A stretch of DNA of 64,000 bases from Flavobacterium pectinovorum. GTDB taxonomy: Bacteria > Bacteroidota > Bacteroidia > Flavobacteriales > Flavobacteriaceae. The notes below the pieces were generated by a model. That model worked only from the letters and a program-made list of their open reading frames with translations. It ran no database searches and was not told the origin of the DNA. Where the stretch lies: NCBI RefSeq assembly GCF_022802975.1, contig NZ_JAFEVZ010000009.1, positions 124,001 through 188,000 of the forward strand, written 5' to 3'. The position numbers were made by a program, and so were the translations under genes. This document shows, piece after piece, positions 54,117-64,000 of this stretch (position 1 is the first letter of the stretch; each line of letters starts with the position of its first letter).

Positions 54117-56465
54117 TTATTGTTTTAAAAGTGTTGAATTGAATAAATTTAAGATTCGGCTGTATTCATCAATCCAGGAATAGGTTTCTTTGAACCCGTG
54201 GGCTTCAACAGGGAAAGAAGCCAGAGTCCAGTTTTTTTTCTGCAATTCTATAAAACGCTGAGACAAACGCACAATATCTTTGTATTCTACATTGTCATCA
54301 ACCATTCCGTGCAGCATTACTAAATTACCTTTCAGGTTGTCTGCATAATAAATCGGAGAACTCTTTGTATATGCCTCAGGATCTGTTTCAGGGAAATTTA
54401 AAATGTTTCCGGTATAGCCATGATTGTAATGTGCCCAGTCTGTAACAGATCGCAGCGCAGCTCCAGAAGCAAATTCACCCGGAGTGGTCAGCATTGCCAT
54501 CAAAGTGATAAAACCGCCATAAGATCCGCCGTAAATACCGACTCTGTTGGTATCAATACCATATTTTTCAACTAATACTTTTTTACTGTCTAAATGATCC
54601 GATAAATCTTTCCCGCCCATAAAACGGTAAATTCCGGTTCTAAAATCACGGCCGTAACCATCACTTCCTCTATAATCGATATCTAAAACAGTATAACCCA
54701 AATCGGTTAACAGGTTATGGAACATATATTCTCTGTAATATGTACTCCAAAAATTATGTACATTTTGAAGATATCCTGCACCATGAACAAAAATTACTGC
54801 GGCTTTGTTTGCAATTTCAGCTTTAGGAGTATATAATCTTGCATTTACCGGAGTTCCGTCTTGTGCTTTAAACGTAATAATTTCCGGCTCTCTCCATTGG
54901 TATTTTTTAAAATCTTCTGATACCGAAGATGAAACTTGCTGTAATATTGTATTCTTTTTGTTTTCAGCAACATAAAAATCCCAGGGAACATTTTTATAGG
55001 AGTAGCGAACCAAAAGTGATTTTTCGTCTGGTGAAAGGACTACTTCATGTGCTCCGTCTTTGGTTAAAATCGGGTGCAAAACTCCTTCTTTAACGGCTAA
55101 TTTATAGAAATTTCTATTTCCCGGATGTGTCTTATTTGTACTCAGATAAAATATTTTTTTATCCTTAGACAAAGTTACATCACGAACTTCCCAGTTACCT
55201 TTGGTTAATTGTGTCTTCTTTTTCGTTTTTATATTATAGGTGTACAAATGCGAATACCCTGTAGCTTCCGACTGAAAATAAATCGTTTCATTATCGGATA
55301 AAAAACCTAAATTTCCTGAATCAAATGAATAGGAAGGAATTCCCGGGCCACCAATCCAGGCTTCGTCATGCTGGTATTCTATTTCTTCAAAAGTTCCTTT
55401 GTTAAGATTTAAATTTATCAGCCATCTGTCTTTATTGTCCTGACTTCTGATTTCGACAATTGCCAATGAGCCGTTTTCGTTATAAACGGGTGCCTGAGCT
55501 ACAACCAGTTTGTCTTCTTTGGCTTTGTTTTTCAGATTATCGTATTGCTCGTAATATTTCGGAGTATCCTGAATATGGCTTAACGTTGAAAAATTCACGT
55601 AATAAACCGAATCTTTTGCAACAGAGTAAATTCCGAATTTCGTTTTTACAAAATTATTAACAGAAACTTTTTCCTTCGTATCCGGACTCTGATTATAACC
55701 ATCGGCGGTAATTAAAACCTCCATTTTTTCTTTTTTAGCTTCGGTTTCTCCCACTAACAAAAAAGTAGCAAAATTTCCGTTTGGATTCACTTTTAAATTG
55801 TAGAAATCATCTTTTCCGTAAAAATATTCTTTTGCAAAATCAGATTTTACGGCTTTGGTTTTGGCGAGATTCCATTGTTTTTTGGCTTCTTTGTCTCTTA
55901 TAAACTGAAATAACTCTTTTTGCTGTGTATTTAAATAAGTTTCTTTTTCCGGTTTTTTTTCCTTTTCAGATCCTTTAGTAAAATTGGTTATTTGTAAAAC
56001 CATTCCTTCTTTTGTATTGTATTTAAAAACATTATTGTTTTGCTCAAAAAATAAAATCCCGGACTGGCTTCCTAATTGTAAATTACTCAATGGAACAGAT
56101 TGCTGAATCAGTTTTTTTACTTTTTTTGACTGAATAGAATACGAATACAGACTTCCTTTATCTAAATAAAAAACAATATCTGATCCCGGTTTTGTTTTAA
56201 AATCAAGTTGTGAAAATGAAGCTTCTTTTGGTGTAACGACTTCGGGTTTAGCCATTCCTTTTTGCCAGAAATAAGTACTGGTTCCTAATTCATCTTTCGG
56301 ATTCCATTCAAAATAAACCTTTTTTCCATCCAAAGACCAGCGTCCGTTTGTTGGTTGATTTCCAATAAAAGATTCGCCTTTCATTATTTCTTCTAACTTC
56401 AGTTTTTGGCAATTTCCAACAATTGAAAGAAAGGTAAAGGCAAGGATAAAAATGTTTCTTGTCAT
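54117..56465 (-). CDS. S9 family prolyl oligopeptidase / dipeptidyl peptidase-like
   Basis: A 782-residue protein with a signal peptide (1-19, ending GNCQ). An N-terminal beta-propeller (about 30-520) has repeated blades such as LYTYNIKTKKKTQLTKG. The C-terminal alpha/beta hydrolase has Ser648 in GGSYGG, Asp723/Asp724 in MVDDN and His756 in AHGF, a full triad. Members cleave peptides after proline, alanine or basic residues, and the exact specificity is not readable. Expected in the periplasm for peptide use. Immediately downstream is an inverted repeat, then the purC promoter. Confidence 0.9.
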   Translation of the reverse strand: MTRNIFILAFTFLSIVGNCQKLKLEEIMKGESFIGNQPTNGRWSLDGKKVYFEWNPKDELGTSTYFWQKGMAKPEVVTPKEASFSQLDFKTKPGSDIVFYLDKGSLYSYSIQSKKVKKLIQQSVPLSNLQLGSQSGILFFEQNNNVFKYNTKEGMVLQITNFTKGSEKEKKPEKETYLNTQQKELFQFIRDKEAKKQWNLAKTKAVKSDFAKEYFYGKDDFYNLKVNPNGNFATFLLVGETEAKKEKMEVLITADGYNQSPDTKEKVSVNNFVKTKFGIYSVAKDSVYYVNFSTLSHIQDTPKYYEQYDNLKNKAKEDKLVVAQAPVYNENGSLAIVEIRSQDNKDRWLINLNLNKGTFEEIEYQHDEAWIGGPGIPSYSFDSGNLGFLSDNETIYFQSEATGYSHLYTYNIKTKKKTQLTKGNWEVRDVTLSKDKKIFYLSTNKTHPGNRNFYKLAVKEGVLHPILTKDGAHEVVLSPDEKSLLVRYSYKNVPWDFYVAENKKNTILQQVSSSVSEDFKKYQWREPEIITFKAQDGTPVNARLYTPKAEIANKAAVIFVHGAGYLQNVHNFWSTYYREYMFHNLLTDLGYTVLDIDYRGSDGYGRDFRTGIYRFMGGKDLSDHLDSKKVLVEKYGIDTNRVGIYGGSYGGFITLMAMLTTPGEFASGAALRSVTDWAHYNHGYTGNILNFPETDPEAYTKSSPIYYADNLKGNLVMLHGMVDDNVEYKDIVRLSQRFIELQKKNWTLASFPVEAHGFKETYSWIDEYSRILNLFNSTLLKQ

Positions 56466-56548
56466 TATAATATTATTTGAGAAAACAAAAATACATTATG
56501 AAAGTATTAAAAAATGATTTTATACAAAATTCTTTGTAAAGTGCCTGT

Positions 56549-56588
56549 TTGATAAAAAAAAATCCCTGAATTAGTGTTTCAGGGATTC
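56549..56588 (-). terminator. Intrinsic terminator after the HAD hydrolase
   Basis: The stem AATCCCTGAA / TTCAGGGATT lies with an A run on its plus-strand left side, which is a T tract on the minus strand, just beyond the HAD stop. Confidence 0.8.
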
Positions 56589-56617
56589 TCTATTTTGATT
56601 AAAAAACATATTTTAGG

Positions 56618-57448
56618 TTAGCCTTCTACAAGTTCTTTGTTTAAAATTTTAGAAGCGATATATCTTGCTACTCCATCTTCGGCATTGGTTTTTATAACTT
56701 CTAAATCTGGCAGGGTTTCTTTTAATAAAACAGGGGCATTTCCCATAATCAGACCTTTACCAGTAGCTGATAACATTTGGACATCGTTGAAACCATCTCC
56801 AAAAGAAACGGTTTCGGCTAAAGTAAAACCTTCTTTCTCCAATACTCTTTCAATTGCAACGGCTTTATCGACTGCTTTGTCCATAAATTCAAGACAAGTA
56901 GGTAAGCTAAATGCATGGTGTAAATGTTCTGAAGAATTTGCCAAAACAGCGTCTTTCAGTTTTACTAATTTTTCATGATTATCGCAGGAGAAGAAGATTT
57001 TAATGGCACCAAAATCTTCTAAACTTTTATAATCAACCAATTCGGGACGGTATTTTAATTCGGCCTGAAAAGCATTTAATCTTTCGTTTACCCTATTAGT
57101 CTGCCAAACATTTTCTTTGAATAAAACAACCGTAATTTCAGGGTCGATTTCAACGTTTAAAGCTGCTTTTACAACATCGCTGTCTAAATTGAAAGAAAAC
57201 AATTCTTTTCTTTCAGGTGAATGGATTCTGGCTCCGTTTGAACTTACTAAGTAAACAGGCACATCAAGAGTGTCAATAATTGCCATCGCATCAAGATGAT
57301 GGCGGCCTGTGGCAACGATGATAAGATAATTTTGATTGTGAAGTTCCTGAAAAATGGATTTGGTGTAATCTGAAATTCGGTGTTGAGGGTTGAGCAAAGT
57401 TCCATCAAGGTCGCTTACTACAACTTTTATATTTTTAAGCTTTGTCAT
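56618..57448 (-). CDS. Cof-type HAD-IIB family phosphatase
   Basis: A 276-residue haloacid-dehalogenase-like hydrolase. Motif I is VVVSDLDGTLL, motif II VATGR, motif III a lysine near KAVAIERV, and motif IV FGDGFNDVQML. The IIB cap lies between motifs II and III. Such enzymes dephosphorylate sugar phosphates or flavin and pyridoxal phosphates, and the substrate cannot be named. Cytoplasmic. A TTG 12 bases upstream (57460) could extend the frame, but the ATG at 57448 (MTKLKNIKVV) is the natural start. It lies 172 bases downstream of the hybrid regulator gene, on the same strand. Confidence 0.88.
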   Translation of the reverse strand: MTKLKNIKVVVSDLDGTLLNPQHRISDYTKSIFQELHNQNYLIIVATGRHHLDAMAIIDTLDVPVYLVSSNGARIHSPERKELFSFNLDSDVVKAALNVEIDPEITVVLFKENVWQTNRVNERLNAFQAELKYRPELVDYKSLEDFGAIKIFFSCDNHEKLVKLKDAVLANSSEHLHHAFSLPTCLEFMDKAVDKAVAIERVLEKEGFTLAETVSFGDGFNDVQMLSATGKGLIMGNAPVLLKETLPDLEVIKTNAEDGVARYIASKILNKELVEG

Positions 57449-57620
57449 GTTAATAATCAAATATTTATGATTTGCAAATTTACGGCTTTATGATCAGCTG
57501 GGCAAAGATTACAAGCCTTGAAGACCAAAAATGAGGCAAGTTTATTATTTATTTAACTATTTGTTTTTAAACCTTAACTTCATTGTTTTCGAATTTATCA
57601 CAATAAGAATATGGTTTTAC

Positions 57621-60600
57621 TTATTGTTTTTGCTTTAAATAATCAGAAGGAGATATTTTGTAATACTCCTTAAAACAGGTGCTAAAATAGCCTGCACCAT
57701 TAAATCCGGCTTTGTAAGCAACATTCGCAATATCTGTTTCTCCTGCATCGAGATATTGTTTGGCTCTTTTGAGGCGCATCTCGCTGACAAATTCTACAGG
57801 AGTTATGCTGGTAAGGCTTTTAAATTTTCTGTTAAACGTTACTCTTGACATATTCAATGCATTTGCAATCACATCAATATTGAATTTTGGATTCGTCATG
57901 CTATCTTCCACTATAGTTATTATGTCTTTTAAAAACTGTTCGTCTTTAGTCGTAATAATTATTTCGCCGGGTTCTAATTCAATTGTTTTGATATTAGATT
58001 GTAATTGTTCGAAAATTTTCTTTCTGGATTTAATTAGATTTTCAATAGAAGCAATTAAAAAATCAGAATCAAAAGGTTTAGTGATATAATAATCTGCTCC
58101 GTAATGCAAGCCTTCTATTTTGCTTTCTACGGATGATTTTGCAGTTAATAAAATAACCGGAATATGACTGGTTTCTGTTGTGTTTTTAAGGGCATCGAGC
58201 AATTCAATACCGTCCATTTCTGGCATCATAACATCACTCAAAACTAAATCAGGAAGTTTATTTTTAGCAACTGCAAGACCTGCTTTTCCGTTTTCAGCTT
58301 CCAGTATTTGGTAAAAATGCTGTAATTGACTTTTTAAAAATGATCTTAATTCAGGATTGTCTTCTACAATAAGAACTACAGGTAAGTGCTCATTTGAATT
58401 ATTCAGGAAAACCTGATTTTCGCTCTTTTGTTTACTTTCTGTGAAATGTTTCTTTAATGTATGTTCAGATAAGTTTTTCTTATAACTGTTGTTTTGGAAG
58501 ATTTCCTGATTTAAATCAATTGCTATAGAAACCGTCAGGCCTCCGCTTTCATTGTTAAAAGCATAAATGATTCCCTGGTGCAATTGAACATATTCTTTGC
58601 AAAGTGCAAGGCCAATTCCGGTTCCTACGTTTTTATTTTTGCCTGAATCTGTTTCGTAGTAAAGTTTGAAAATATCTTTCAGATTGTTTTCATTAACACC
58701 AGAGCCCTGATCTGAAACATTTATTTTTAAAACAGTATCATTTTCTAATTTCAGTTCAACTGTAATAATACTGTCATTCGGAGAAAATTTGATCGCATTA
58801 GACAGCAAATTATAAATGACAATATCTATTTTTGCCCTATCCAGATTTACAAGAAGAACTTCAGTATTGCTTTCCGTTTTAATTTTTATGTTTTTTTCGT
58901 ACGCCGCCTGAGAAAACAAAGTATTTATTTCATTCACAAAAGAAACCAGTTCAATGGGTTTAATATGAAGTTGTTCATTGCCACTCTGTACTTTTCTAAA
59001 ATCCAATAGCTGATTCACAAATCTTACGAGCCTGTTCGTATTTTTTCTTATGGTCTCTATGTATTCACTTTCCAGGGGACTTAACTTTTCACTTTTGGCA
59101 ATTTCATTTATTGGATTAACGATTAAGGTAAGGGGAGTTCTTAATTCATGGGAAATATTAGTAAAAAAACTTAATTTTAGTTCGGTCATTTTTTGTTCTA
59201 CGACAATTTCGTTTCGCAGACGAATCATTGAAAAGGATATTCTTCGGGCGATTTCGAGCGCTGTCAGAATAAGGACAGCATATAAAAAATAAGCAAAATT
59301 GGTTTTCCAGAAAGGAGGAGCAATCGTAAAAGCTAAACTCTTCTGAGGAGTAACCGTATACAATTCTGTATTTATGCATTTTACTTCAAACTCATAATCT
59401 CCCGGTGGTAAATTGGTAAATGTTGCCTTTTTTTGGTTTTTTACCTCGTGCCATGTATCATCAAGACCTTTTAGCCGATAAGCGTATAATTGTTTGTTGT
59501 TTGATTTATAATCTAATACCGCATAATAGATACTAATAGTATTTTCAGTATAGTTTAACTGAATATTGTTGTTGTAATTGATATTACTTTCTAAAGGATA
59601 TTCTGCCGATTTTACATTTGAGTTTTTATTGTTGATTTCAAAACCGGTAAAAACCATTTTTGTGCTGGTTTTTTGGTTTTCTGTTTTTTTTGGATCGAAA
59701 ATTAAATAACCGTTCCTGCTTCCGAAAACCAGATTGCCATTTAATAATTTTATACCGGCTGATTCAGAAAAACCTGTTTTAACCAAACCATCGTAAGAAT
59801 CATAATTTCGAAACACACGATGCTGCAAATTGAATTTTGAAATCCCATTTTCAGTTGCCAGCCATAGGTTTTTGTGGTCATCTTCTGCCATGCTCAGAAT
59901 AAAATCACTTGGTAAGCCGTCTTCTTTTGTAAAGTTTTTAAATTTTAGACTATTCTCTTTTTCAATAACCTGACTGAGTCCACCGCCGGCTGTCGAAACC
60001 CACATTTTATCAGCTGAATCTTTGAAGATAAACAATACATCATTACTGCCAAGACTGAATTTGTCTTTAGACAACTTTTCATATCTGGAAAATTTTAGTT
60101 TTGCAGGATTATAATCCTCAGGATTAAATGTCACTAATCCGTTTGTTGTGGCAACCCAGATTTGATCTTTATGCCCCTGAGCTAAATATCTGACCTTGTT
60201 GGATTCAATAGCTGGGTAGTTTTTAAAATGATGTATAAAATTAAATTCACCATTTTTTTTCTCCAGTAAATTAATTCCGTTGTCATACGTACCGATCCAG
60301 ATTCGCCCTTTTTTGTCTTCTAAAACAGAATAGATTTCATTGCTGCTAATACTTGCAGGGTTGTTTTTATCAGTTTTAAACTGCTTTAATACGTATTGTG
60401 AATTTTGTAAATTGACAGGAGTGGCTTTATACAAACCGTTTCCTTTTGTTCCTAGCCATACATTCCCTTTGGAGTCTCCTGTGATGGAATATACAAGACC
60501 AATTTCATCTGCCTTATAATTAGTAAACGGGTTTGTTAATTCCTGATTTCCTTTATATATTTTTAATTTTCCTGCTTTTGATGACAGCCATAATCGATTG

Positions 60601-61964
60601 TTTTTATCTGAAAAGACAGCCCTGATTTCATTTTCCGTTTTGATTTTGCTGTTGGGTATTAAAAGCTGCTGCTGAAAAGTGTTTTTCTGGAAAATGATTT
60701 TATTAATTCCTCTGTCGGTGGTACTCATCCAGAGAATTCCAACGGGATCAAAATACATAGTAGTAACTATATTTGAAAACTTCTGATTTTCATCTTCAGG
60801 ATTATTAAAGAAGTAATCCAGACGATTCGTTTTTTCGTTATAATATCCAAAACCACCACCTTTTAATTTTACCCAGACCCTGTTGAAATTGTCTTCAAAA
60901 ATTTCAAAACTGTGCTTTAGCTTCAAAAAAGAAGCATCTGTCTGTTGAGAAAAAAAAGCAACTTTACGTTCTTTTGGTTTTACCATAAAAACACCGTGTT
61001 TGTCGGGTTCAATCCATAATAAGCCTTTTTTATCCTGATAAATTCGATGTAGAGGCGATTCAGAAACTTTAAGCGTTGATTCTGTTTTTAAAGTTCCGGT
61101 ATTAAATGTAATCAATTCTCCTTTGGCAGTGGTAATCAATAATAAATTCTCGTTTTTGGACTTTATTATAGCGTTGATGGCTTTTTTTGAAACAATTGTT
61201 TTTTTATACTTTTTTTGAATTTTACTGTAATAAATTAAAACTCCATCATCAGTTCCAAACCAGGTGTTATTACCTTGTACAAAACAGCATTTTATAGCAT
61301 TGTTTTTTAAGATAGTATTGCTTTTGTATCCTTGTTTAGAGTTTGAGATATGATCTAATCCTTTTTCAGAACCAATCCACACAGCATTATCAGCATCTTT
61401 AAAAACAAAATTTAGGTCATTGGAAGATAGCGAAGAATTATTTTTTGAATTTTGCTCAAAATGAGTAAGCTTAATTTGATTGTTCGGTTTTTTTTGTGCT
61501 AAAAAAATACCACTCCCAATAGTAGTTAGCCAGACATTGCCATTATCAGCAGTAATAATAGTGTCAAATTCAATTTTGCTGGTTCCTAAGATAGCAGCAA
61601 TAGAAAGAAATGATTCGGTTCTTTTGTCAAATCTGTAAATCTGATTATCATATACTCTGAGCCAGATGTAGCCAAAAGCATCTTCCTTAATTATATCGAT
61701 TCGGTTACTGCTCAGGCTGTTATTGTCTCCGGCTATTGCTTTGTAAGTAACAAAATTTTTTCCGTCAAATCGGTTGATACCGTTCCATGTGGCAAACCAC
61801 ATAAAACCTTCCTTGTCTTTTATGATGTCTCTAATTACATCATGTGAAAGACCATCTTCTGTGGCGTAATTTTCTATTTTACATTTTACTTGTGCGACTG
61901 CTTTGCTTAAGAAAACGAGAGATAGAAATACAATTAAAAATTTAACCGGTAAAAGGTTCTTCAT
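57621..61964 (-). CDS. Hybrid two-component system regulator (HTCS)
   Basis: A 1447-residue one-protein signalling chain. Its signal sequence is followed by about fourteen Reg_prop propeller repeats (for example GLSHDVIRDIIKDKEGFMWFAT, IWIGTYDNGINLL). A Y_Y_Y domain (LPPGDYEFEVKCIN) and a transmembrane helix follow. The kinase has phospho-His939 (NISHELRTPLTLI) and an HATPase (NLLSNAIKFSPND, GTGIGLALCKEY). The receiver has Asp1244 (LVLSDVMMPEMDG), and the chain ends in an AraC-type helix-turn-helix (VAYKAGFNGAGYFSTCFKEYYKISPSDY). HTCS proteins sense oligosaccharides in the periplasm and activate adjacent polysaccharide-use genes. The divergent pectinesterase suggests a pectin-derived signal. 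A GTG at 62009 would give 15 extra residues, but the ATG at 61964 starts a proper signal peptide. Confidence 0.93.
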   Translation of the reverse strand: MKNLLPVKFLIVFLSLVFLSKAVAQVKCKIENYATEDGLSHDVIRDIIKDKEGFMWFATWNGINRFDGKNFVTYKAIAGDNNSLSSNRIDIIKEDAFGYIWLRVYDNQIYRFDKRTESFLSIAAILGTSKIEFDTIITADNGNVWLTTIGSGIFLAQKKPNNQIKLTHFEQNSKNNSSLSSNDLNFVFKDADNAVWIGSEKGLDHISNSKQGYKSNTILKNNAIKCCFVQGNNTWFGTDDGVLIYYSKIQKKYKKTIVSKKAINAIIKSKNENLLLITTAKGELITFNTGTLKTESTLKVSESPLHRIYQDKKGLLWIEPDKHGVFMVKPKERKVAFFSQQTDASFLKLKHSFEIFEDNFNRVWVKLKGGGFGYYNEKTNRLDYFFNNPEDENQKFSNIVTTMYFDPVGILWMSTTDRGINKIIFQKNTFQQQLLIPNSKIKTENEIRAVFSDKNNRLWLSSKAGKLKIYKGNQELTNPFTNYKADEIGLVYSITGDSKGNVWLGTKGNGLYKATPVNLQNSQYVLKQFKTDKNNPASISSNEIYSVLEDKKGRIWIGTYDNGINLLEKKNGEFNFIHHFKNYPAIESNKVRYLAQGHKDQIWVATTNGLVTFNPEDYNPAKLKFSRYEKLSKDKFSLGSNDVLFIFKDSADKMWVSTAGGGLSQVIEKENSLKFKNFTKEDGLPSDFILSMAEDDHKNLWLATENGISKFNLQHRVFRNYDSYDGLVKTGFSESAGIKLLNGNLVFGSRNGYLIFDPKKTENQKTSTKMVFTGFEINNKNSNVKSAEYPLESNINYNNNIQLNYTENTISIYYAVLDYKSNNKQLYAYRLKGLDDTWHEVKNQKKATFTNLPPGDYEFEVKCINTELYTVTPQKSLAFTIAPPFWKTNFAYFLYAVLILTALEIARRISFSMIRLRNEIVVEQKMTELKLSFFTNISHELRTPLTLIVNPINEIAKSEKLSPLESEYIETIRKNTNRLVRFVNQLLDFRKVQSGNEQLHIKPIELVSFVNEINTLFSQAAYEKNIKIKTESNTEVLLVNLDRAKIDIVIYNLLSNAIKFSPNDSIITVELKLENDTVLKINVSDQGSGVNENNLKDIFKLYYETDSGKNKNVGTGIGLALCKEYVQLHQGIIYAFNNESGGLTVSIAIDLNQEIFQNNSYKKNLSEHTLKKHFTESKQKSENQVFLNNSNEHLPVVLIVEDNPELRSFLKSQLQHFYQILEAENGKAGLAVAKNKLPDLVLSDVMMPEMDGIELLDALKNTTETSHIPVILLTAKSSVESKIEGLHYGADYYITKPFDSDFLIASIENLIKSRKKIFEQLQSNIKTIELEPGEIIITTKDEQFLKDIITIVEDSMTNPKFNIDVIANALNMSRVTFNRKFKSLTSITPVEFVSEMRLKRAKQYLDAGETDIANVAYKAGFNGAGYFSTCFKEYYKISPSDYLKQKQ

Positions 61965-62371
61965 TCGTAATTCTGGGTTTAGTTTGGTGTAGTAAAGTTT
62001 AGTTTGCACTTAAAAGAAACTATTGTATTGATTAGTGTTTTTTAATTAATTACCGCATAAAAATAACTCTAAAAATAAAAATTGGCAACCAGGACCCTAG
62101 TAAACACAGCTAATGATAAAAAAGTGGAAGTAAATGACCAAAATTTGAAACTCATTATTCTTTTATTAAAATAGTTTTGATGCAAGATATTAATTAATTA
62201 AAAAATTGGCTTTAAAAATACAGTATTCATTTTAAACAACATGCATAAATAAATATTTGCTCTGTATTTGATGAAGATTATATTGATTAATATCTAACTA
62301 TAGTTTGGAGAGGTAACTATTTAAACTATGAAAATAACTTTACAACAACCAATCACTAACTATCTAATTTT
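61965..62371. other. 407-base divergent regulatory region
   Basis: A+T-rich region between the hybrid regulator and the pectinesterase. No reading frame is convincing. It should carry both promoters and the regulator's binding sites, but I could not pick out a clear repeat or a full-consensus TAnnTTTG box for either gene. Confidence 0.4.
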
Positions 62372-64000
62372 ATGAAAAAACTCGACTTTTTTGTCCTCCT
62401 GTTTATAGGACTTTTATTTTTTAATACAGGTGCCGCGCAAAGTTTTAGCCCGGACATCGTAGTAGATATTAATGGATCAGGAAATTTTACCTCTATACAA
62501 GCCGCAATTGATGCAGCACCTGTAGGAACGCCAACTATTATTTATGTAAAAAGAGGTTTGTACGACAAGGAAAAATTATTAGTTCCTGCTAATAAAACCA
62601 ATTTAACCTTAATTGGAGAGAGCAGGACAGAAACGATTATTTCTTATGATATTTACAATTGTAACGATGGCGGTGATGGTTTGTGCCCGGATGCTAAAGT
62701 GGCGCTTTGGGCTTCCAATACAAATTTAGTGGCAACAGCAGCCACACTTACGATCATGGCAAATGATTTCAGGGCAGAAAATATAACCATCCGAAATACA
62801 GCCGGACCAGTAGGACAGGCACAGGCACTGACGCTTCGTGCAGACCGAAATGTGTTTGTGAATTGTGATATAGCTGCTTATCAGGATACTATTTATTTCT
62901 GGACTGCCGAAACTTCACGCGCTTATTTCAAATCCTGTATGATTTTAGGTCGTACCGATTATATCTATGGTCGTGGAGTTGGTGTTTTTAACGAATGTGA
63001 AATCAGAAGCTACGGAGGGGCATGGATAACTGCACCTTCAAGTGAAGAAACGCAGACTTACGGTTTTGTATTTTATAAATGTAATTTAACGTATCAGCCG
63101 AACAGTCCGAGGTTAGGTGATGATGGTGTGAAAATTAAATTCGGCCGTCCATGGCATCAATATCCAAAAGTAGCCTGGTTGTATTGCACTATGCCTGCAG
63201 AAATAGATCCTTTAGGTTGGGGAGATAAATGGAATATGGCTTATGCTGATACAGACCCAAGACTTAAATTATATGAGTGGATGAACACTGGTCCAGGAGC
63301 TGATATGAGCGGAAGAGCAAACTGGGTAGGTATTAGACCATTGGCAGATCAGACAGAAGCCAATTTATATGAGCCAAAAATTGTATTGGCTGGTACAGAT
63401 AACTGGGATCCGACAGCTATAGTTCCAACTGTAACTGTATACAATTGGGATGGAGGTGCTGCTAATACCGGTTGGTTGGAAGCAGACAATTGGAACCCGA
63501 ATGCTGTTCCGATTGCTTCAGAAGCTGCAAATGTTGATGGAATTTTTACAATAAATGCGAATGGTGGAAATTTTGCCGCAGATTTGAATTTATTGAACGG
63601 AGCTGCTATTGATGTTTCTACCAATAGTTCAACAACTTTACTTACACTTAATCAGGCATCAATTTCTACAACTGCTATTGCATCTTTATCCGGAAACATC
63701 AAGACTAAAGGTGCTGTCACAGTCAACAGTTCTGCTAATCTGAATCTGACTGCTGTGATCAGTGGCGTGCACCAGATAACTAAAACAGGAACAGGAATAG
63801 TTCAGTTGAATAGCAATAATTCCGGTTACACGGGGAATTTGGTTATTGAAGCAGGTGAAGTTCAGGCTAAAATTGCCAGTTCATTAGGGAAATCACCAAA
63901 AATCACTATAAAGACAAATGGAAAACTAACTGTTGATTTGAGTACTGCAGTTGATGTAAAAACAGCACTTTATACAGAAGGAGCGGCCTCTGTTGTTATT
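62372..64000 (+). CDS. Pectinesterase (carbohydrate esterase family 8), secreted, cut by the window end
   Basis: The first 543 codons are present and no stop is reached. The signal peptide is about 1-23 (GAAQ). The CE8 beta-helix spans about 28-330 with all signatures: ADRNVFVNCDIAAYQDTIYF (Gln171, Asp172), GRTDYIYGRG (Asp196) and FGRPW (Arg259). These are the catalytic residues that remove methyl esters from homogalacturonan. After residue 355 the chain becomes NWDGGAANTGWLEADNWNPN followed by beta-helical, Asn/Gly/Thr-rich repeats (NNSGYTGNLVIEAGEVQAK) of the autotransporter-associated-strand type. That suggests a long surface-exposed protein, perhaps with a T9SS signal beyond the window. 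Divergent from the hybrid regulator. Confidence 0.9.
   Translation, partial: MKKLDFFVLLFIGLLFFNTGAAQSFSPDIVVDINGSGNFTSIQAAIDAAPVGTPTIIYVKRGLYDKEKLLVPANKTNLTLIGESRTETIISYDIYNCNDGGDGLCPDAKVALWASNTNLVATAATLTIMANDFRAENITIRNTAGPVGQAQALTLRADRNVFVNCDIAAYQDTIYFWTAETSRAYFKSCMILGRTDYIYGRGVGVFNECEIRSYGGAWITAPSSEETQTYGFVFYKCNLTYQPNSPRLGDDGVKIKFGRPWHQYPKVAWLYCTMPAEIDPLGWGDKWNMAYADTDPRLKLYEWMNTGPGADMSGRANWVGIRPLADQTEANLYEPKIVLAGTDNWDPTAIVPTVTVYNWDGGAANTGWLEADNWNPNAVPIASEAANVDGIFTINANGGNFAADLNLLNGAAIDVSTNSSTTLLTLNQASISTTAIASLSGNIKTKGAVTVNSSANLNLTAVISGVHQITKTGTGIVQLNSNNSGYTGNLVIEAGEVQAKIASSLGKSPKITIKTNGKLTVDLSTAVDVKTALYTEGAASVVI

Noticed and set aside
63349..63624. 91-codon minus-strand open frame near the window end
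   Set aside because: It is antisense to the pectinesterase, which has clear catalytic motifs and runs open to the window edge.

Overview
This window looks like a chromosomal segment of a Flavobacterium-type member of the Bacteroidota. The evidence is a very A+T-rich sequence, promoters of the TTG / TAnnTTTG type, weak or absent Shine-Dalgarno sites, a fused SecDF, type IX secretion sorting domains of both the A and B kinds, a PorP/SprF protein, and a hybrid two-component regulator next to a pectinesterase. No rRNA, tRNA, CRISPR array, prophage or intact insertion sequence was seen.

Layout. 0-8.4 kb: a glycosyltransferase and FtsE on the minus strand, then a 1004-residue TPR protein, a PhzF-family enzyme and a plug-less TonB-receptor-like barrel on the plus strand, then a DUF2911 protein. 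8.6-19.4 kb: a Gre-like protein, two tandem asparagine synthetases (the second lacks the catalytic cysteine), gyrB, mdh and secDF. 19.5-25.2 kb: a structured RNA candidate, then a minus-strand block folE, cysS, yidD, lgt. A decayed S23/four-helix-bundle gene lies between perfect 31-bp inverted repeats inside that block, and an aminotransferase sits upstream. 25.3-33.5 kb: a retropepsin-PDZ protein, a three-gene type B T9SS adhesin / PorP-SprF / OmpA unit, a lipoprotein and a DUF1573 protein. 33.8-39.1 kb: valS, then a two-gene Septu-type defence module (ptuA-ptuB) bracketed by two near-identical hairpins. 39.2-48.8 kb: DUF4294, an M42 peptidase, and a metal-efflux locus made of a response regulator, a histidine kinase, TolC, an adaptor and an HME-RND pump. 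48.9-57.4 kb: a small ankyrin protein, an SRPBCC protein, an NHL-propeller type A T9SS protein, a GH26 mannanase, purC, an S9 peptidase and a HAD hydrolase. 57.6-64 kb: a large hybrid two-component regulator divergent from a secreted pectinesterase that runs off the end.

How the genes work together. The window is mostly housekeeping with accessory insertions. SecDF, Lgt and YidD serve protein export and lipoprotein maturation. The T9SS substrates, PorP/SprF and OmpA protein form a surface module. The GH26 enzyme, pectinesterase and hybrid regulator point to use of plant polysaccharides. The efflux genes follow their own two-component system, and direct repeats of TTAAGG type lie at their promoter.

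Points of most interest: (1) the 505-bp inverted-repeat element with an S23 pseudogene before cysS, and a related empty copy at the same distance before valS; (2) the Cys-less second AsnB; (3) the Septu pair between matching hairpins; (4) a terminator-like hairpin inside the signal-peptide codons of the GH26 gene; (5) a structured RNA resembling the Flavo-1 motif; (6) phased repeats at the efflux promoter.
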